Below, piece by piece: positions 30,743 to 39,404 of a DNA stretch of 64,000 nt. The DNA is from Hyphomicrobiales bacterium (GTDB lineage Bacteria > Pseudomonadota > Alphaproteobacteria > Rhizobiales > Rhizobiaceae): NCBI GenBank assembly GCA_900469475.1, contig UBXG01000005.1, positions 682,001 to 746,000 of the forward strand. The letters are read 5' to 3'. Below the pieces are notes generated by a model. It worked only from the letters and a program-made list of their open reading frames with translations, made no database searches and was not told the origin of the DNA. The translations under genes were made by a program, and so were the position numbers. Numbering within the stretch: position 1 is the first letter of the stretch; each line of letters starts with the position of its first letter.

Positions 30743-31177
30743 ATGGCTTTGCATCTCATCAAATTGTGCGTCGGCGCGGATTCGCTTGATGATCTGCGCG
30801 AATGGGTCTCCGAGCGGGCGATGAACGCTATCGCTGCCGGACTAGAGCCGCACACGACCCATACGACGCGCATGGTGCCGAAGCGGATCGAGGAACTGCT
30901 GGACGGCGGCTCACTTTATTGGGTGATCAAGGGACAGGTGCAGGCAAGGCAGAAATTGCTTGGTATCGAGACCTTCACCGATGCTGATGGTATTCAGCGT
31001 TGCCGGCTTATTCTCGACCCGAGCGTTGTCGAGACGACAGGGCAGCCGAAGCGGCCGTTTCAGGGCTGGCGGTACCTGCCGCAAGACGACGTGCCGCGCG
31101 ATCTTGATAGTCTCGGCGCGGCAGCCGAATTGCCTGCCGATCTGCGGCGGGAACTTTCCGAACTTGGTTTACTTTAG
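30743..31177 (+). CDS. DUF1489 family protein
   Basis: A 144-aa protein of the alphaproteobacterial DUF1489 family, of unknown function. Family blocks are LHLIKLCVGADSLDDL, THTTRMVPKRIEELLDGGSL, YWVIKGQVQARQ and RPFQGWRYL. No membrane segment or signal peptide. It begins 58 bases after sdaA on the same strand. Its stop overlaps by 4 bases the end of the small minus-strand gene. Confidence 0.88.
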   Translation: MALHLIKLCVGADSLDDLREWVSERAMNAIAAGLEPHTTHTTRMVPKRIEELLDGGSLYWVIKGQVQARQKLLGIETFTDADGIQRCRLILDPSVVETTGQPKRPFQGWRYLPQDDVPRDLDSLGAAAELPADLRRELSELGLL

Positions 31178-31443
31178 CGCAGCCGCATCATGATCGGCGC
31201 ACGGCCGGTCGGCGCAGTGATATGCAGATGAATATGCGCCTCCGGCTGCGAATAGCGCCAGGCGCGAGCGCCGTGGCAGAGCAGGATGCCGATCAGGTCT
31301 TTCGTCTTGTTGCGCGAGCGCGAACGGCTGAGACCGAGGTCCGCCAGTCGCATCGCCGCTTCATGCAGCGGATGAAGAGCAAAGCTCTTCTGTTTCATCT
31401 TGCCCCCGCTATCGAGCGAGAAACCGGGAAAGTTCTCGTTCAT
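31174..31443 (-). CDS. Small basic protein of unknown function
   Basis: An 89-aa basic protein (SRSRSRNKTKD in the middle). No domain is recognised. A polar N-terminus (MNENFPGFSLDSGGK) is followed by LHEAAMRLADLGLSRSR and the helical LIGILLCHGARAWRY. The ribosome site is weak; ATG 31449 is an alternative start two codons earlier. It is convergent with the DUF1489 gene. The call is moderate because only frame openness and codon use support it. Confidence 0.5.
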   Translation of the reverse strand: MNENFPGFSLDSGGKMKQKSFALHPLHEAAMRLADLGLSRSRSRNKTKDLIGILLCHGARAWRYSQPEAHIHLHITAPTGRAPIMMRLR

Positions 31444-31574
31444 TGCCATTTCAAAACCCCGTACACGTTACAAACTCAGGGCCGGCCCGCTTGACGTTCG
31501 GAACCGGAAGATCAGAGCCATAGAAGGCCCAACCAATTTTCGAATCATGCGGCGCGAAAACACCCGCCACATGC

Positions 31575-33080
31575 TTATTCCATACTCGCCCAACACTTGA
31601 CTCCGGCACGCTTGAGCGCCTTGCAGGCATTCACTGCTTCGCTCTGATCTTCAAAGCCGCCGAAGCGGGCGCGGTAACCGCCGTCAAAGGCGACCGCATA
31701 GGGCTTGGCCGAACGCAATGCCTTGCCGGCTTTGTTCTTCGCCGTATCAAGGAGGTCGGTCGCGCCATCCTTACTGGAGGAAACGCCGATCTGAACGATC
31801 CAGCCGGTAGGCCCGCGTTCAGCTTTGGTTGTCTTTGCAACCTTCTCGGTCTTTTCGGTGCGCTGCAGTTTTACCAGCTTCGTATCGCTTCTGGAGGTCG
31901 ATGCCGTCGTTACGGTATCGATTTCATCCTCATCCGCATCGTCCGAAGATCCGGCGGCAGCTGTTTCGTCATAGGCGGGCCGCTTCACGGGCTCGGGCTT
32001 TGCCGAAAGCAGTGGATTGGAGGAGGAAGATTGTGGCGTTACCGCTGCGAAGGCTGCCGCGCTGGAAGGACTGGAATCGGCGACTTCGGTCGCCCCGTTA
32101 TTCTTGATCTTTGCGCGGCTGATATCCGCCATGCGTGCACTCGCTGCCTGCACGTTGGGGGATGCGGCTGGCACCTGCGCGATCACATTGGAATCAATAT
32201 GCTTTGTCGATGCCTTAGGCAGATAGTCAGCGATCAGCTTGCGCATCTGATTGTCGCGAGCCGGCGTCGAAGCGCCGCCAAGGACCACACCGACTATGGA
32301 ACGACCGTCGACTTTGACAGAGGTCGCCAGATTATAGCCGGCGGCACGCGTGTAACCGGTCTTGATGCCATCAACACCGCGCACGGAGCCGATCAGGCGA
32401 TTGTGGCCGAGGATCGTGCGATTGCCGAGCCGGAAACTCGTTTCGGAGAAGAAGCCGTAATATTCCGGAAAATGTTCGCGCAAAGCGATACCAAGGCGAG
32501 CCTGATCACGAGCCGTCGTCATCTGCGCGGTGTTCGGTAGGCCGTTTGGGTTACGATAGGTCGTGCGCGTCATGCCAAGCGCTCGCGCCTTATCGTTCAT
32601 CATCCGGGCAAAACCCTCCTCCGAACCGCCGAGCATCTCGCCAAGCGCCATTGCGGCGTCGTTGGCGGACTTCGTGACGATACCGAGGATAGCCTCGCGC
32701 ACGGTCACGGAGCGACCGGGGCCGATACCGAGCTTTGTCGGCGCCTGAGCGGCGGCGTTCTTTGAAAATACGACGGGAGTATCCAGGGTGATGCGTCCGG
32801 CCTCAAGCGCTTCGAAGGTCAGGTAGACCGTCATCATCTTGGTCAGCGAGGCAGGATAGTGGAGCGTGTCGGCATTTTCGCTATAGAGAACATTGCCTGT
32901 ATTGGCGTCGATGACGATACCGGCATATTTCGGACCGGCCGCGCTTGCGTCAACGACAGTCACAGTGATCGTCGCTGTCGCGATCGAAAAACCAAGAAGC
33001 GCTCTCGCCAGAATTTTACCGGTTTGAGACGACGAAACGGGTAGAATGGATCTGGACACTAAATCACTCTCTGCTTGCAT
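31575..33080 (-). CDS. D-alanyl-D-alanine carboxypeptidase with C-terminal SPOR-like domain
   Basis: A 501-aa periplasmic penicillin-binding protein of the S11 family that trims the terminal D-Ala from peptidoglycan stems. After an N-terminal signal/anchor (residues 24-48), the active site has S78-L-T-K81, S138-A-N and K240-T-G. A Ser/Ala/Thr-rich linker spans about residues 310-420. The last 80 residues (GWIVQIGVSSSKDGATDLLD, YRARFGGFEDQSEAVNACK) match a SPOR domain, which binds denuded glycan at the septum. It therefore probably acts in cell division. Confidence 0.93.
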   Translation of the reverse strand: MQAESDLVSRSILPVSSSQTGKILARALLGFSIATATITVTVVDASAAGPKYAGIVIDANTGNVLYSENADTLHYPASLTKMMTVYLTFEALEAGRITLDTPVVFSKNAAAQAPTKLGIGPGRSVTVREAILGIVTKSANDAAMALGEMLGGSEEGFARMMNDKARALGMTRTTYRNPNGLPNTAQMTTARDQARLGIALREHFPEYYGFFSETSFRLGNRTILGHNRLIGSVRGVDGIKTGYTRAAGYNLATSVKVDGRSIVGVVLGGASTPARDNQMRKLIADYLPKASTKHIDSNVIAQVPAASPNVQAASARMADISRAKIKNNGATEVADSSPSSAAAFAAVTPQSSSSNPLLSAKPEPVKRPAYDETAAAGSSDDADEDEIDTVTTASTSRSDTKLVKLQRTEKTEKVAKTTKAERGPTGWIVQIGVSSSKDGATDLLDTAKNKAGKALRSAKPYAVAFDGGYRARFGGFEDQSEAVNACKALKRAGVKCWASME

Positions 33081-33197
33081 TTACATTCTCGATTATCCGG
33101 CCGCCGCCTCCATGAACGGCCGATCCGCTCGACAGTAGAGGCTTAGCGTTACCAATCGGTTTATGATGAACAGTTGGTTTCAGGTTTTTGCGCCATT

Positions 33198-33965
33198 TTA
33201 GCGGCTATCAACAGCCATTGCCGCGGGTGGGGCATCTTCCACAAGGCGCGTCTTGACGAAGTCCTGGACGGCGGCATCCATCGTGCGCCAATCCCCGAGC
33301 TGATTGCTGGAAAAGCGGTAGAGAACACTTAGATCCTTGCCAACCTTGACATCCCTCTGACAATCACCGCTCCTTGCCAAGGCTGGCGAGGAGGGCAGGA
33401 GGCAGCGCACAACATAGTCGGTTTCACCGGATCGCGAAGCGGTTAAAAGGATTTCACCATTGTAGCCGGCATCAGCGCGAAGCCGATGTGCCGTCAGGCC
33501 AAAGGGGCCGGCATAGGAAGCGCCGTCCATCATTTGCGAATAGATCGGACCAAGCCGGCCGGACATATCACGAGACATCGTGCTCTGGCTGATCTGGAGA
33601 AAGATCAGCGAGGACGATTGCGAGATATCGTCGAAGCGCAACCGGTCGGCTTCACTATAGCCCTGCATCTGCGGCCAGGTCAGATAGAGATCGACGCGCT
33701 CGGCCGGGCCATTGAGGCGCTCGCTCGGAAAGCGGACGGTGTTTGCGGCGAGGCGTATCGTGTCATCGCCGATCGTGACGGAGATAGGTTTGGTATCGGT
33801 TGTATGACCCGCAAGCGAAATTTTCTCGCCGAGCCAGTTTCCACCGACGGATATGGCTACAGTCAGCGCAGCCAGGACGGCAACACCTGCCATGAGCCGA
33901 TAGACAAAACCGCTCGATATTAGCGGGATTTCTTCGACCATTGTGGCGGATGACAGAGGAGCCAT
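33198..33965 (-). CDS. Membrane-anchored periplasmic protein of unknown function
   Basis: A 255-aa protein with a short cytoplasmic tail, one helix at residues 22-42 (VYRLMAGVAVLAALTVAISV), then a periplasmic domain of about 210 residues. That domain has beta-like blocks such as DTIRLAANTVRFPSERLNG and RVDLYLTWPQMQGYS, and two Cys (CLLPSSP, GDCQRD). No family is recognised; similar proteins are conserved in rhizobia as far as I recall. A CtrA-type box lies about 100 bases upstream, so it may be cell-cycle controlled. It is 117 bases upstream of the carboxypeptidase gene. Confidence 0.72.
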   Translation of the reverse strand: MAPLSSATMVEEIPLISSGFVYRLMAGVAVLAALTVAISVGGNWLGEKISLAGHTTDTKPISVTIGDDTIRLAANTVRFPSERLNGPAERVDLYLTWPQMQGYSEADRLRFDDISQSSSLIFLQISQSTMSRDMSGRLGPIYSQMMDGASYAGPFGLTAHRLRADAGYNGEILLTASRSGETDYVVRCLLPSSPALARSGDCQRDVKVGKDLSVLYRFSSNQLGDWRTMDAAVQDFVKTRLVEDAPPAAMAVDSR

Positions 33966-34065
33966 GTTCTTGCCTTCATCTCCCTGCGCCCGCCATCTTC
34001 GATGACGAGTACCGAGGGCGTCCTAGTTTCGAGTCTCATTGAAGATATGATTGGCGCGGCGATGG

Positions 34066-34080
34066 TTAATTGATGGTTAA
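34066..34080 (-). promoter_or_regulatory. CtrA-binding-type box TTAA-N7-TTAA
   Basis: TTAA-TTGATGG-TTAA is an exact match to the alphaproteobacterial CtrA full site. It lies 100 bases upstream of the membrane-anchored protein gene at 33198-33965, within a repeat of GATGGTTAA. A related half-site, GTTAA, lies about 30 bases further upstream. Confidence 0.55.
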
Positions 34081-34163
34081 ATATAGGTCGCAACCCGTGC
34101 TAACGGGACAGTTAATTCGCCGGAATCTTTAGTGCTTATCTCGCGGGAGCCGCGAAATGAAAA

Positions 34164-34194
34164 GAGCCGTTCCCGGGGACAGCGGGAACGGCTC
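34164..34194 (-). terminator. Intrinsic terminator after cysteine-protease gene
   Basis: GAGCCGTTCCCG pairs with CGGGAACGGCTC in a perfect 12-bp stem with a 7-base loop. On the minus strand it is followed by TTTT, about 95 bases past the stop of the gene at 34288-34893. Confidence 0.88.
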
Positions 34195-34287
34195 AGAGGC
34201 ACCGGCCTGGACAGAAATCAGGGGACGAGACCGGGCCTCTGACTTTACCGCCGACGCTAGGCCGCCGGCGATCTGGTATTGGGGGGC

Positions 34288-34893
34288 TTACTTCAAGCTG
34301 CCGACCGCAACAGCGCGACCGTCCTGGATCTTGACCCAGCGAGCCGGATGATCTGCGGACTGGCGCTTCAGGAAGGTGTATTCGGTCTCCGACCAGAGCT
34401 TCACCTTGTTGCGCATGTTATCGAGAATGAAATCGCCACGATCCGTGCGGACGGTCAGAACGGCATGGCCTTCGCCGTTCGGCTGCAGCACGACGGTCAT
34501 GAGCAGATCGGAAGGCGAGACGCCGGCATCGATGAGTTGCTTGCGCTTCAGCAGCGCGAAATCCTCGCAGTCGCCGGCGGTGGTCGGGATCGCCCACTTC
34601 TCCTCAACACCGTAAAGTTCCATATCCGTCATCGGCTTGATGGTCGTATTGACCGTATAGTTGACCTTCAGGATCGTCTTCCAGCTATCCTCATTGAGGA
34701 TCATCGGCCCTGCATCGCCACCGGAATAAGCGCATTCACGCGGGTTTTCCTTGCAGAATTCGTAATGACCGATCGGGGGAGCAGCGTCACCTGTTATCGT
34801 CATGTTGGCGGGTGCTGCCTGAGCAGCACCGAACAAGCTAAGAGTTGAAAGCGCCAGAGCGGCAAGGCCGCGAAGTGCGATTTGAAAGTTCAT
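34288..34893 (-). CDS. Bacterial transglutaminase-like cysteine proteinase (BTLCP)
   Basis: A 201-aa exported protein of the BTLCP family (LapG relatives). Residues 1-27 are a signal peptide (LSLFGAAQAA). The catalytic triad is C109 in TTAGDCEDFA, H143 in GEGHAVLTV and D158 in FILDNM. LapG-like members cut large adhesins at the cell surface in response to c-di-GMP. A LapD partner is not in the window, so that role is open, though PilZ and cyclase genes nearby show c-di-GMP and cAMP signalling exists. The product is probably periplasmic. Confidence 0.9.
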   Translation of the reverse strand: MNFQIALRGLAALALSTLSLFGAAQAAPANMTITGDAAPPIGHYEFCKENPRECAYSGGDAGPMILNEDSWKTILKVNYTVNTTIKPMTDMELYGVEEKWAIPTTAGDCEDFALLKRKQLIDAGVSPSDLLMTVVLQPNGEGHAVLTVRTDRGDFILDNMRNKVKLWSETEYTFLKRQSADHPARWVKIQDGRAVAVGSLK

Positions 34894-35283
34894 GTCCCTG
34901 TCCCTGTTTTATTGGGATCAGAATGACACGCGTGATTTTATCTGACGCAAAATTGCACAGTCAAATTAATGGCTTAGTTAAATCAAATCCGGCGAAAATT
35001 CTCATAAAATACGCAGAAAACTTGATTCAAGTTCGCGGCAAATTAGATTAAAATTTGAGGGATTTCGGTATGGATTGCAGCAATGCAAGAGTCTGACATC
35101 CGCTGTTTCCAAACGGCTTTCAGCAATGGGGATCGTTAATGCCCGCGTGCCGATTAAGGCAGTAGACGTGTGTATTGATACAGAGCTCGCGTGGCGACAG
35201 GTCGGATTTGGTGTTGGAAATGGCTGCAAGAGCCTGAACTTGTCCCATTTTGGGAAAACCGGCTCAAAAAATATTTTTGATTT
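34894..35283. other. AT-rich intergenic region
   Basis: A 390-base stretch with visibly lower GC than its surroundings and no credible gene. It holds the minus-strand promoter of the cysteine-protease gene. Palindromes inside are ACTTGA-T-TCAAGT (35020-35032), TCCCA-TTT-TGGGA (35243-35255) and TCAAAAA-ATA-TTTTTGA (35264-35280). The last lies just past the iminopeptidase stop and may help end its transcript. Confidence 0.5.
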
Positions 35284-36261
35284 TTATTGCCGAGTGTGCC
35301 GGCGAAGCCCATCGGTCGCGCGGGTGATTGCAGTCGCCATCTCCGAGACCGCCGGCGAGTGTGCCGCGTTCGCGACGACCACCAGTTCCGCCTCTGGCCA
35401 TGCCTGTGACAATTCCCAGGCGGTGACGAGCGGTGCTTCGAGGTCCATACGACCATGGATCATCGTGCTGGGGATACCGGCGAGCCGATGGGTGTCGCGC
35501 AGGATCTGCTGCTCCTCGAGCCAAGCCAGATGGTGGAAGTAATGGGTGATGATCCGGGCGCGCGCCGTCAGATAACGTGGATCGGACCATCGCGGCGACA
35601 GGGCCGCGCGCGGATCGATCAGGATCGACGCTGCCTCCCATTCGTGCCAATCCCGGGCGGCTTTCACATGGATTGCTGGATCGGGATTGCGCAAGAGGCG
35701 ATAATAGGCGGTGACTAGGTCACCATCGCGATCAGTCTTAGGTACAGCGGCCCGAAAGCGTGCCCATTCCACAGGAAAGAAACGGCCGAGACCTTGATAG
35801 AGCCAATCGATTTCCGATCGTCTCGTCATGGTGACACCGACGAGGAGCAAGCTTTCCACCCGCTGCGGATGGGTTTCGGCATAGGCAAGCGCAAGCGTGC
35901 AGCCCCAGGAATTGCCGAATATGATCCAGCGTTCGATTCCGAGGCGCAACCGCAATCGCTCGATATCGGCAATCGTGTGCCATGTCGTATTGGCCGAGAG
36001 ATCGATCAGCGGTTCAGACGCATGCGGAAGACTGCCGCCGCAGCCGCGCTGATCGAATTGAATAATCCGATAATATTGCGGGTCGAAATAGCGCCGCGTT
36101 CCAGCCGAACTACCTGATCCCGGGCCCCCGTGCAGGATGAGGACGGGTGTACCCTCGGGATTGCCCGATTGCACCCAGTAAATCCGCTGGCCGTCGCCGA
36201 CCTCAAGCAGGCCTTCGTCAAAAGGAATTATGTCCGGGTAGGGCATGTCGCGGTCACGCAT
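35284..36261 (-). CDS. pip: Prolyl aminopeptidase-like alpha/beta hydrolase
   Basis: A 325-aa S33-family serine peptidase that removes N-terminal proline. The oxyanion motif is LILHGGPGSG, the family block is FDQRGCGGSLPH, and the nucleophile is S118 in IIFGNSWGCTLALAY. The Asp is in IHGRMDLEAPL and the His in VANAAHSP. The usual motif is GGSWG; here it is GNSWG, so activity on other peptides or amides is possible. The start could also be ATG 36246. No neighbour gives a pathway. Confidence 0.9.
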   Translation of the reverse strand: MRDRDMPYPDIIPFDEGLLEVGDGQRIYWVQSGNPEGTPVLILHGGPGSGSSAGTRRYFDPQYYRIIQFDQRGCGGSLPHASEPLIDLSANTTWHTIADIERLRLRLGIERWIIFGNSWGCTLALAYAETHPQRVESLLLVGVTMTRRSEIDWLYQGLGRFFPVEWARFRAAVPKTDRDGDLVTAYYRLLRNPDPAIHVKAARDWHEWEAASILIDPRAALSPRWSDPRYLTARARIITHYFHHLAWLEEQQILRDTHRLAGIPSTMIHGRMDLEAPLVTAWELSQAWPEAELVVVANAAHSPAVSEMATAITRATDGLRRHTRQ

Positions 36262-36318
36262 CGAGGAGAAGATAGAGATCGCTATTTCGCGACGCTGCGT
36301 GACGGGAAGATGACGGTA

Positions 36319-36978
36319 TCAGAGAAATTCGCGCAAGGTTTCGCGAGACTGTAGCGAAAGGAATTCGATCGCAACGCCCTCTATGAAATGACGCACGACG
36401 CGACCGCGCATATTGCCGAGACGCACAGGCGTTCCGATGGCGGGGCGTATTTCGACGTCGACCGCTGCGCCGGAGAGCGAGAGGTCCATGATGCGGCAGA
36501 CATATTGCTTACCGTCGTCGAGCGTGAGTTCGCTGCGGGTATTGCGCGGCGTCAAACGATCGTGGCGGCGATCTTCCGGCAGACCGAGTTCGTGCTTATT
36601 GGCAAGCCAGGTCAGTTGCGCCGCAAGCTTTTCACGCTTGCGCTCGGTTGCATTGATCGACATGGTGAAACCGCGGCCGTCGACCGCAACGACATAGCCC
36701 TCGACTCGGCCGAGGTGGTCGATGTAGGCCACGACCCGCTCATCGGCGCGCGGCCGTCCTAAACAAGTCACATGAAGGTCGCCCGGCGACATTTCCGTGA
36801 CAACGCATTCGAATTCCTCATAATTTGCCAGCATCAGACGACCCTGCATATTGATCGGGACCCGCTGAAAGGTCCGCTGATCATTACGAGCAGCATTGCC
36901 TGTCATTTGATTGGGCCGCGTCGCCTGGGCTGGCTGAAACGAGTGCATGGAGGCGTCTTGAATCCTATTGCGTCTCAT
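36319..36978 (-). CDS. Protein with two PilZ domains
   Basis: A 219-aa cytoplasmic protein with two PilZ domains. The first covers about residues 35-125 (RTFQRVPINMQGRLML, an RxxxR motif, then VVTEMSPGDLHVTC). The second covers about residues 135-215 (RRHDRLTPRN, RxxxR, then DLSLSGAAVDV, a full DxSxxG). The second domain has all residues expected to bind c-di-GMP; the first has a looser second motif. It may be a two-domain receptor. A start at 36948 is an alternative. It is followed by the iminopeptidase and preceded by a PAS_5 gene. Confidence 0.9.
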   Translation of the reverse strand: MRRNRIQDASMHSFQPAQATRPNQMTGNAARNDQRTFQRVPINMQGRLMLANYEEFECVVTEMSPGDLHVTCLGRPRADERVVAYIDHLGRVEGYVVAVDGRGFTMSINATERKREKLAAQLTWLANKHELGLPEDRRHDRLTPRNTRSELTLDDGKQYVCRIMDLSLSGAAVDVEIRPAIGTPVRLGNMRGRVVRHFIEGVAIEFLSLQSRETLREFL

Positions 36979-37071
36979 CCAACTAATAGCCGCAACTCCT
37001 TAAAGTAAGGTTGTCTTTTCAGAGGCATAAATAAGAGACGATCACCTATCTTGTTCCGCACTGGGTCAGTT

Positions 37072-37695
37072 CTAACCCTGTCGCGCCTCATTTTTTGCTT
37101 GAATCAATTTTCGGCGGACCCATTCACCAAGGCTCGTGCTTCCCCGATGCGGCAGAAGATTTGCGGGGTCTGGATGGGGAGGTGCATCCACAAGCCGCAC
37201 GCGGCGCTCGCGAAGCAGCCGGCTGCGATCCAGTGCCAGAAATTCAAGGCGTTCGTTGCCGAGCCAAGGCGCATAAACGGTTGGCGTCAGACAACCAAGC
37301 AGTCTGTCGCAAGTGTCGCTCGATGTGCGAACCGGCAGCAATATCATCTCGAAGGTCATGCTGCGGCCGCTGATACAGTAGCCCGTCGCGTGAACCAACG
37401 CGGGAACCACGTGTTTCATCACGCCGGCGGCTATGCGTACCGGGTCATCCTGCTGACTGCCAGCCCAGAGCGCTGCGAAATTCTCGCCGCGGAGTTCGCG
37501 CCCCATGAGGTTGCAGATCGCCGTACCGGCCAGGCGGAAGCGGGGATTATCGTCCACCGTATTTTCCAGGATAAACAGCTCGGGAAGAATGTGGCCGATT
37601 GCCGATGGCTGTATCAAGTTGCGCAGGGGAGCGTCCGCGTTGCCGCGTATACGCTCCCAATAGGTAAATATATCGATGCTCGTCTTATGGCGCAT
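37072..37695 (-). CDS. PAS_5-domain protein
   Basis: A 207-aa protein whose middle (residues about 30-140) matches the PAS_5 family found mostly in alphaproteobacteria: YWERIRGNADAPLRNLIQP, ELFILENTVDDNPRFRLAGT and CNLMGRELRGENFAALW. The C-terminal 60 residues are basic and variable. It has no output domain, so it may be a partner or sensor of unknown ligand. ATG 37695 (MRHKTS) is preferred; ATG 37713 is in frame. It is upstream of the twin-PilZ gene by about 90 bases on the same strand. Confidence 0.82.
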   Translation of the reverse strand: MRHKTSIDIFTYWERIRGNADAPLRNLIQPSAIGHILPELFILENTVDDNPRFRLAGTAICNLMGRELRGENFAALWAGSQQDDPVRIAAGVMKHVVPALVHATGYCISGRSMTFEMILLPVRTSSDTCDRLLGCLTPTVYAPWLGNERLEFLALDRSRLLRERRVRLVDAPPHPDPANLLPHRGSTSLGEWVRRKLIQAKNEARQG

Positions 37696-37865
37696 AATGC
37701 GTCCGTGTCCCATTTCACTTCAACTACAAGGGCATTCATCGCCCTCGAAACTGATGTTGCGAATTCCATGCCAGAACCGGCCCGTTAGGGTTAATAAAGG
37801 GTTTCGGTTGCCTTATCGAATGGTCGATGTAAATCTTTGTTCATCACTTCACTAAGTGACCTTCA

Positions 37866-37960
37866 GCACGAATTTCCCGGGTGCCGGACGAACCATTGAG
37901 GTCAGATCCGGAGAGGAGCGCCCCGGTATGCCGCCCGACACTACGGGCGGCTTTTTTTTT
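37866..37960 (+). ncRNA. Probable trans-acting small RNA (suhB/alpha-r8-like)
   Basis: A short structured transcript ending in a perfect terminator: GCCGCCCG-ACACTA-CGGGCGGC followed by nine T (37930-37960). Upstream, CCGGG (37877) can pair with CCCGG (37922), enclosing CCGGA/TCCGG. No protein is encoded. Size, layout and terminator fit the rhizobial suhB/alpha-r8 (MmgR) type of sRNA, though I rely on memory for that family. The rhomboid gene starts 53 bases after the T-run. The 5' end is approximate. Confidence 0.65.
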
Positions 37961-38012
37961 GATTTTCGCTGCGTTATGTGTCGATGACTTCTATCGACAA
38001 GCAGAGCAAGAC

Positions 38013-38783
38013 ATGGATGACGAACAGCTGCCGCGCCCAGAGCCGGAAAATCCGCGGCCGCAGCAGCGAGCCCCGGCCTTCAACTTGCCTCCTGCCATTC
38101 TGGCGAGCCTCGCCGTCCTAATCGTCATTTTTGCGGTCATGAACCTTCCCTGGTGGTCGGACGATACGCTGAACTGGATTTATTTCGCCTTCAGCTTCAT
38201 CCCGGCCCGCTATGCCTTTCCCTTGTCACAGCAGGGGCTGGAATGGCTTTGGACACCTGTCACCTATTCGCTGCTGCATGGCGGGATCGAGCATATCGTG
38301 TTCAACAGCCTTTGGCTGATGGTCTTTGCGGCACCCGTGGCGCGACGCATCGGCGCCCTGCGCTATGTGATTTTCTGGATCTTCTCATCAGCCGCCTCCG
38401 CCTTCCTGCATGCGGCACTCTACTGGGGCGACCAGACGCTGTTGATCGGTGCGTCCGGTGTCGTCTCGGCGCTCATGGGAGCAGCTTGCCGTTTTGCCTT
38501 TCCGGCCATGGACAGTCGCAGAGTGTCCATGCGGCAGGCGCATCTCAACCCGCGCCTCGGCATTTTGCAGTCGCTTCGCAGCCGGACAGTTGTCGCCTAT
38601 ATCGTCATGTGGGTTGCCGGCAATGCGCTCGTTGCTTTCGGCATCAATCTTGCGGGCGACAGCTCACAGCCGGTGGCCTGGGATGCTCATATCGGCGGCT
38701 TCCTGTTCGGATTCCTGCTTTTCGCCCCCTTCGACCGGCAGCCGCCTGAGGAAGTTCGTGAACCTTTACCACTCGATGAATGA
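38013..38783 (+). CDS. Rhomboid-family intramembrane serine protease
   Basis: A 256-aa membrane protease with six helices. The catalytic serine is S148 in LLIGASGVVSALMG and the histidine is H226 in WDAHIGGFLFG. The block WTPVTYSLLHGGIEHIVFN is the usual H-N oxyanion region. The first 33 residues are a Pro/Glu-rich cytoplasmic tail. ATG 38013 is chosen since the earlier in-frame ATG at 37881 is inside the sRNA. Substrates are unknown. Confidence 0.92.
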   Translation: MDDEQLPRPEPENPRPQQRAPAFNLPPAILASLAVLIVIFAVMNLPWWSDDTLNWIYFAFSFIPARYAFPLSQQGLEWLWTPVTYSLLHGGIEHIVFNSLWLMVFAAPVARRIGALRYVIFWIFSSAASAFLHAALYWGDQTLLIGASGVVSALMGAACRFAFPAMDSRRVSMRQAHLNPRLGILQSLRSRTVVAYIVMWVAGNALVAFGINLAGDSSQPVAWDAHIGGFLFGFLLFAPFDRQPPEEVREPLPLDE

Positions 38784-38948
38784 GCTGTTGCTTTCTTACT
38801 GACACAGGCGCACCATTGGCATCCGTCGATCATGGGATGAGGAGATCGATCGACCGACGGGCAAAGCGCCGGTTTGAGCTCCGGGGGTAATTTCGGAACA
38901 TATCGGACGCTTCAGGTGTTCATCATGCTTTCGAGATGGGAGGATCGA

Positions 38949-39383
38949 ATGTCAGTTTCCGTAAAGGCCATACTTGAAGCCAAGGGCCGCGACGTCGTGA
39001 CGACGGGCGGCAATACGACCGTTGCAGAGGCCGCGAAAATCCTGAACGAGAATCGGATCGGCGCTATCGTCGTTGTCGGACCGGGCGGCAAGATTTCCGG
39101 CATCTTCACCGAGCGGGATGTGGTCAATGCCGTTGCCAAGCATGGGCAGGAATGCCTCGACAAACCGATCGCATCGATGATGACGGCCAAAGTGCACCGC
39201 TGCAAGGAAGACACGACAACCGACGAATTGATGGAACTGATGACGATGCGCCGCTTCCGTCATGTTCCCGTCGAGGAGAAAGGCAAGCTTTCCGGCATCA
39301 TCTCCATCGGCGACGTCGTCAAATGGCGTATCCGCGAGATCGAACTCGAGGCCGAACAGATCAAGGCCTATATCGCCGGGTGA
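38949..39383 (+). CDS. CBS-pair protein
   Basis: A 144-aa protein made of two CBS domains and nothing else: DVVTTGGNTTVAEAAKILNE with GAIVVVGPGGKISGIFTERD, then VHRCKEDTTTDELMELM with RFRHVPVEEKGKLSGIISIG. Such pairs bind adenine nucleotides and regulate other proteins. The C-terminal 18 residues are a charged helix. ATG 38949 follows GGGAGGATCG. A small stand-alone regulator of unknown target. Confidence 0.92.
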   Translation: MSVSVKAILEAKGRDVVTTGGNTTVAEAAKILNENRIGAIVVVGPGGKISGIFTERDVVNAVAKHGQECLDKPIASMMTAKVHRCKEDTTTDELMELMTMRRFRHVPVEEKGKLSGIISIGDVVKWRIREIELEAEQIKAYIAG

Positions 39384-39404
39384 GGCGAAGTTCGAGGCGG
39401 CCCA

